Source: OMIW01 sp044235645 (GTDB lineage Bacteria; Bdellovibrionota_C; UBA2361; OMIW01). Taken from it: 64,000 nt of DNA. This document shows, one piece after another, positions 61,983 through 64,000 of the stretch. A program made the position numbers and the translations under genes. The stretch is from positions 248,001 to 312,000 of the forward strand of contig JBIIHQ010000001.1 in NCBI GenBank assembly GCA_044235645.1. The letters run 5' to 3'. Numbering within the stretch: the stretch's first letter is position 1; each line of letters starts with the position of its first letter. The notes beneath the pieces were generated by a model. That model saw only the letters and a list, made by a program, of their open reading frames with translations. It did no database searches and was not told the origin of the DNA.

Positions 61983-62603
61983 TTAGTCTCCAATCACGCT
62001 GATTGCTCGCTCGGCTACAGTACCTCGAGGTACCTCGCGCACTTTGTACCCAACGTGCTCATACCCCGCGACGAGCGACTCATGGAAATAATAGGTAGCA
62101 GCGAAGCTCATCCGTCGCTCGCTATCCTGGGTGTAAATTTCCTCCCACGGGGGGAGTAGCCATACCTCCGCCTCATAGCGATATTCGTGGGCGGCTCGCT
62201 CGAAGTGAGGAAGTTCCATGCCAGCGGTCGCGGCATAAGCGAGGCAGTCGGGGATCCCTCGATCATAGAAGATCGGTCCGCTCGAGGCCTCGGTGGTCGT
62301 CTCTGCAGCTTTGAACTGGCCGATCGATCGGGAAAGGAGGAGCTCCAAAAACAAGCGGGTATCGCGCTCCCATACCCCATCGCCATCAATGGCCCGTTGT
62401 TCCGCGATAATCTCGCGTGCGGGTTCGGCAATGCAGGCGAGTCCTTGGGCACGGAGGGCGTTGATAAGGGTAGTTTTTCCGGTTCCCGGGGCACCCGTGA
62501 TGATTATTCGCTTGGGAGCTAATGGCATCACAGGAGATTCTTCGGGATTGGAATCGTTTAATTCAGGCATGATAGTGAGTATGACCATGAGCGCCCTGCT
62601 CAT
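61983..62603 (-). CDS. AAA-type P-loop ATPase (AAA_28-like)
   Basis: A 206-residue soluble protein. Walker A ITGAPGTGKTT lies at residues 36-46; next comes CIAEPAREIIAEQRAI, and IFYDRGIPDCLAY, in which FYDRG carries the Walker B-like role, as in AAA_28 and nucleoside-kinase-like proteins. Later Arg residues in YEAEVWLLPPWEEIY and SERRM could finish the site. The function is unknown; members are predicted small-molecule kinases. The true start may be the ATG at 62570 or 62528. It lies 59 nt after lipA on the same strand. Confidence 0.78.
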   Translation of the reverse strand: MSRALMVILTIMPELNDSNPEESPVMPLAPKRIIITGAPGTGKTTLINALRAQGLACIAEPAREIIAEQRAIDGDGVWERDTRLFLELLLSRSIGQFKAAETTTEASSGPIFYDRGIPDCLAYAATAGMELPHFERAAHEYRYEAEVWLLPPWEEIYTQDSERRMSFAATYYFHESLVAGYEHVGYKVREVPRGTVAERAISVIGD

Positions 62604-62623
62604 GTGAGGACCGAGTTAATCTG

Positions 62624-62639
62624 GCATACTAATGTATGC
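62624..62639. other. Stem-loop between lipA and the ATPase gene
   Basis: GCATAC/GTATGC with tetraloop TAAT (perfect 6-bp stem) lies in the 59-nt space between the lipA stop and the next minus-strand gene. It could act as a processing or attenuating element; no T-run follows. Confidence 0.35.
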
Positions 62640-62662
62640 GCCCGGGCGAATTGGTAGGGAAA

Positions 62663-63583
62663 CTAGCGCGGACTCTCAACGGTATGCTTCCACGCATGAT
62701 AAGAACTGCGCACAAGTGGGCCTGATTCGACAAAGGAGAAACCTCTGGCAAGTCCTTCCTCTTCGTATTCCTTGAACTCCTCTGGCGTCACAAATTCCCG
62801 TACTGGAAGTTGTCGCTCGGAGGGGCGCAGGTACTGGCCTATCGTCATTATATCAACGTGAGAAGCTCGCAGATCGTCCATAAGAGCGAGGACCTCATCC
62901 TTCGTTTCGCCGAGCCCGACCATGATTCCTGATTTGGTAAGGACCGATGGGGCGAGTTGTTTGGCTGTTTTAAGAATTGTCAATGACCTAATATAGCCAG
63001 CTCCCGGACGTACTTTGCGGTAGAGGCGGGGCACGGTTTCGACGTTGTGATTGAGGACATCGATACCGGTTGCCATGATGATTTCAAGGTCGTCGAGATT
63101 CCCCTGCAGATCGGGAATAAGAAGCTCGATTCGGCAATCGGGGGCATGGTGTTGTATCGCTGCGACAGTCTTAGCGAAGTGATCAGCACCGTTGTTAGGT
63201 TGATCGTCGCGATCTACCGAGGTAATAACAGCATGTTTCAGCTTGAGGTCGCGCACGGCTCGGCCGACTCGCTCCGGTTCGAGCGGGTCGAGTGGTTGGA
63301 GCGATTCGGCTAATCCCTCTTCGACGGTACCCTTTTTTACCGAGCAGAAGTGGCATTTGCGGGTGCAGAGGTCACCCATTATCATAAAAGTGGCGGTCGC
63401 GTGGGACCAACACTCGCCGATATTGGGGCAGCGAGCTTCCTCGCAGACGGTGTGAAGCCGGAGACCCTTTACGATATTGTGAGTCGCCATGTAATCAGGC
63501 GAGCCAGGGGCTTTGACCTTCAGCCACGGCGGCTTTGGAGGGGCGGTGCCGTCCTTCCTGAATCGACCGATCGGTATCGCCAT
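62663..63583 (-). CDS. lipA: Lipoyl synthase
   Basis: A 306-residue radical-SAM enzyme that inserts two sulfurs into octanoyl groups on E2 and H proteins. The auxiliary-cluster motif C47-x4-C52-x5-C58 (TVCEEARCPNIGECW) and radical-SAM motif C73-x3-C77-x2-C80 are intact, as is the C-terminal RSSYHAWKH with the Ser ligand. Other family blocks are seen: HAVITSVDRDD, LIPDLQG and NHNVETVPRLY. The ATG at 63583 has a G-rich ribosome site. It follows the E2 gene by 22 nt, which matches its job of lipoylating that E2. Confidence 0.97.
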   Translation of the reverse strand: MAIPIGRFRKDGTAPPKPPWLKVKAPGSPDYMATHNIVKGLRLHTVCEEARCPNIGECWSHATATFMIMGDLCTRKCHFCSVKKGTVEEGLAESLQPLDPLEPERVGRAVRDLKLKHAVITSVDRDDQPNNGADHFAKTVAAIQHHAPDCRIELLIPDLQGNLDDLEIIMATGIDVLNHNVETVPRLYRKVRPGAGYIRSLTILKTAKQLAPSVLTKSGIMVGLGETKDEVLALMDDLRASHVDIMTIGQYLRPSERQLPVREFVTPEEFKEYEEEGLARGFSFVESGPLVRSSYHAWKHTVESPR

Positions 63584-63605
63584 GGGTTCCCCCTTCGTTT
63601 ATCCG

Positions 63606-64000
63606 TTACGGCAAAAGCAGAATCGAGGGATTTTCGAGCGCTTCGGTGAAGTGCTTGAGCCAAGTCCCTGCCATGACGCCGTCGATGATACGGTGATCGA
63701 CCGAGAGGGTCACCCGCATCTGCTTACCGATGATGATTACCCCACTTCGAACGACCGGCTCTTCACGAATCGAACTCACCGCGAGCACCGCTCCCTGACC
63801 TGGGTTAATAAGAGCGGTGAAGCTCTCGATATTATACATTCCCATGTTCGAGATACTGAAGGTCCCGCCAACAAGATCAGTTGGTGACGGGCGGCCCGCG
63901 CGGGCGCGCTCAACTGCCGCTCGTGATTCAAAAACGATATCAGCGAGCGAGAGTTTATCGGTGGAGCGGATCACCGGAATGAGCAGTCCATCGTCGATGG
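63606..64000 (-). CDS. 2-oxoacid dehydrogenase E2 acyltransferase, C-terminal part
   Basis: The C-terminal 131 residues of an E2 acyltransferase (pyruvate or related 2-oxoacid dehydrogenase complex); the 5' part lies beyond the right edge. Seen from the edge: DDGLLIPVIRSTDKLSLADI, GGTFSISNMGMYNIESFTALINPGQGAVLAVSSI, and the catalytic DHRIIDGVMAGTWL with the His and Asp of the acyltransferase site. It is upstream of and close to lipA on the minus strand. Whether its substrate is pyruvate or another 2-oxoacid cannot be told from this part. Confidence 0.94.
   Translation of the reverse strand, partial: IDDGLLIPVIRSTDKLSLADIVFESRAAVERARAGRPSPTDLVGGTFSISNMGMYNIESFTALINPGQGAVLAVSSIREEPVVRSGVIIIGKQMRVTLSVDHRIIDGVMAGTWLKHFTEALENPSILLLP

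Noticed and set aside
1..64000. CRISPR arrays, insertion sequences, prophage genes, rRNA and replication origin
   Set aside because: No regularly spaced direct repeats, transposase motifs, phage structural genes, rRNA sequence or DnaA-box cluster were seen on either strand.

Overview
The window is a stretch of chromosome from a Gram-negative bacterium (G+C near 50% by eye). Outer-membrane and periplasmic functions (a TonB-dependent receptor, an OmpH/Skp-type chaperone, a Wzc-type co-polymerase) fix the envelope type. An SspB-family ClpXP adaptor, HDOD proteins, a DUF6178-like protein, a HiPIP and topoisomerase IV of the ParC/ParE type suggest a lineage in or near the former Deltaproteobacteria (Myxococcota, Bdellovibrionota, SAR324 or similar). 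No ribosomal RNA, transposase, prophage or CRISPR array is visible, so the placement is an inference from protein families only. About 50 protein genes, one tRNA (Phe) and one cobalamin riboswitch can be supported.

Layout. 1-7 kb: carbohydrate block with a GlgX/isoamylase-like GH13 protein, tRNA-Phe, a GH13_18 (sucrose phosphorylase-type) enzyme and a P-loop sugar/nucleoside-type kinase. 7-8.4 kb is gene-poor. 8.4-15 kb: RDD membrane protein, rsmE, a DsbA-fold isomerase, metF-like, an orphan nuoI, a secreted protein of unknown function and sspB. 15.5-26 kb: parC-parE, an alpha/beta hydrolase, a thioredoxin-fold protein, transketolase, a TIGR03663-type membrane protein and a hotdog thioesterase. 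26-32 kb, mostly on the minus strand: cytochrome c, small secreted protein, RmlC-like epimerase, threonylcarbamoyl-AMP synthase, HiPIP and an HDOD-like protein.

33-43.7 kb is the most unusual region. It holds two adjacent DUF2298 (TIGR03662-like) polytopic proteins, one of them a 1455-residue fusion to a GT39/PMT-like half, then divergently a third GT-C-like membrane protein, a VKOR-DsbA fusion and a family 2 glycosyltransferase. With the TIGR03663 protein at 23.8 kb, the RmlC-like epimerase at 28.4 kb and the Wzc-like protein at 57.8 kb, it looks like a poorly described lipid-linked-sugar, surface-glycosylation or polysaccharide pathway.

44-51.5 kb carries an MCP-tip-like fragment, SseB-like, OmpH/Skp-like, HDOD and DUF6178-like proteins, and infC without its usual rpmI-rplT partners. 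51.7-57.8 kb is a B12 uptake operon: cobalamin riboswitch, btuB, btuF, btuD, btuC, then murI. 57.8-64 kb: Wzc-like kinase, DUF423 protein, PAP2-type phosphatase, an AAA-type ATPase, lipA, and the 3' part of a 2-oxoacid dehydrogenase E2 gene running off the right edge. LipA would make the lipoyl cofactor that the neighbouring E2 needs.
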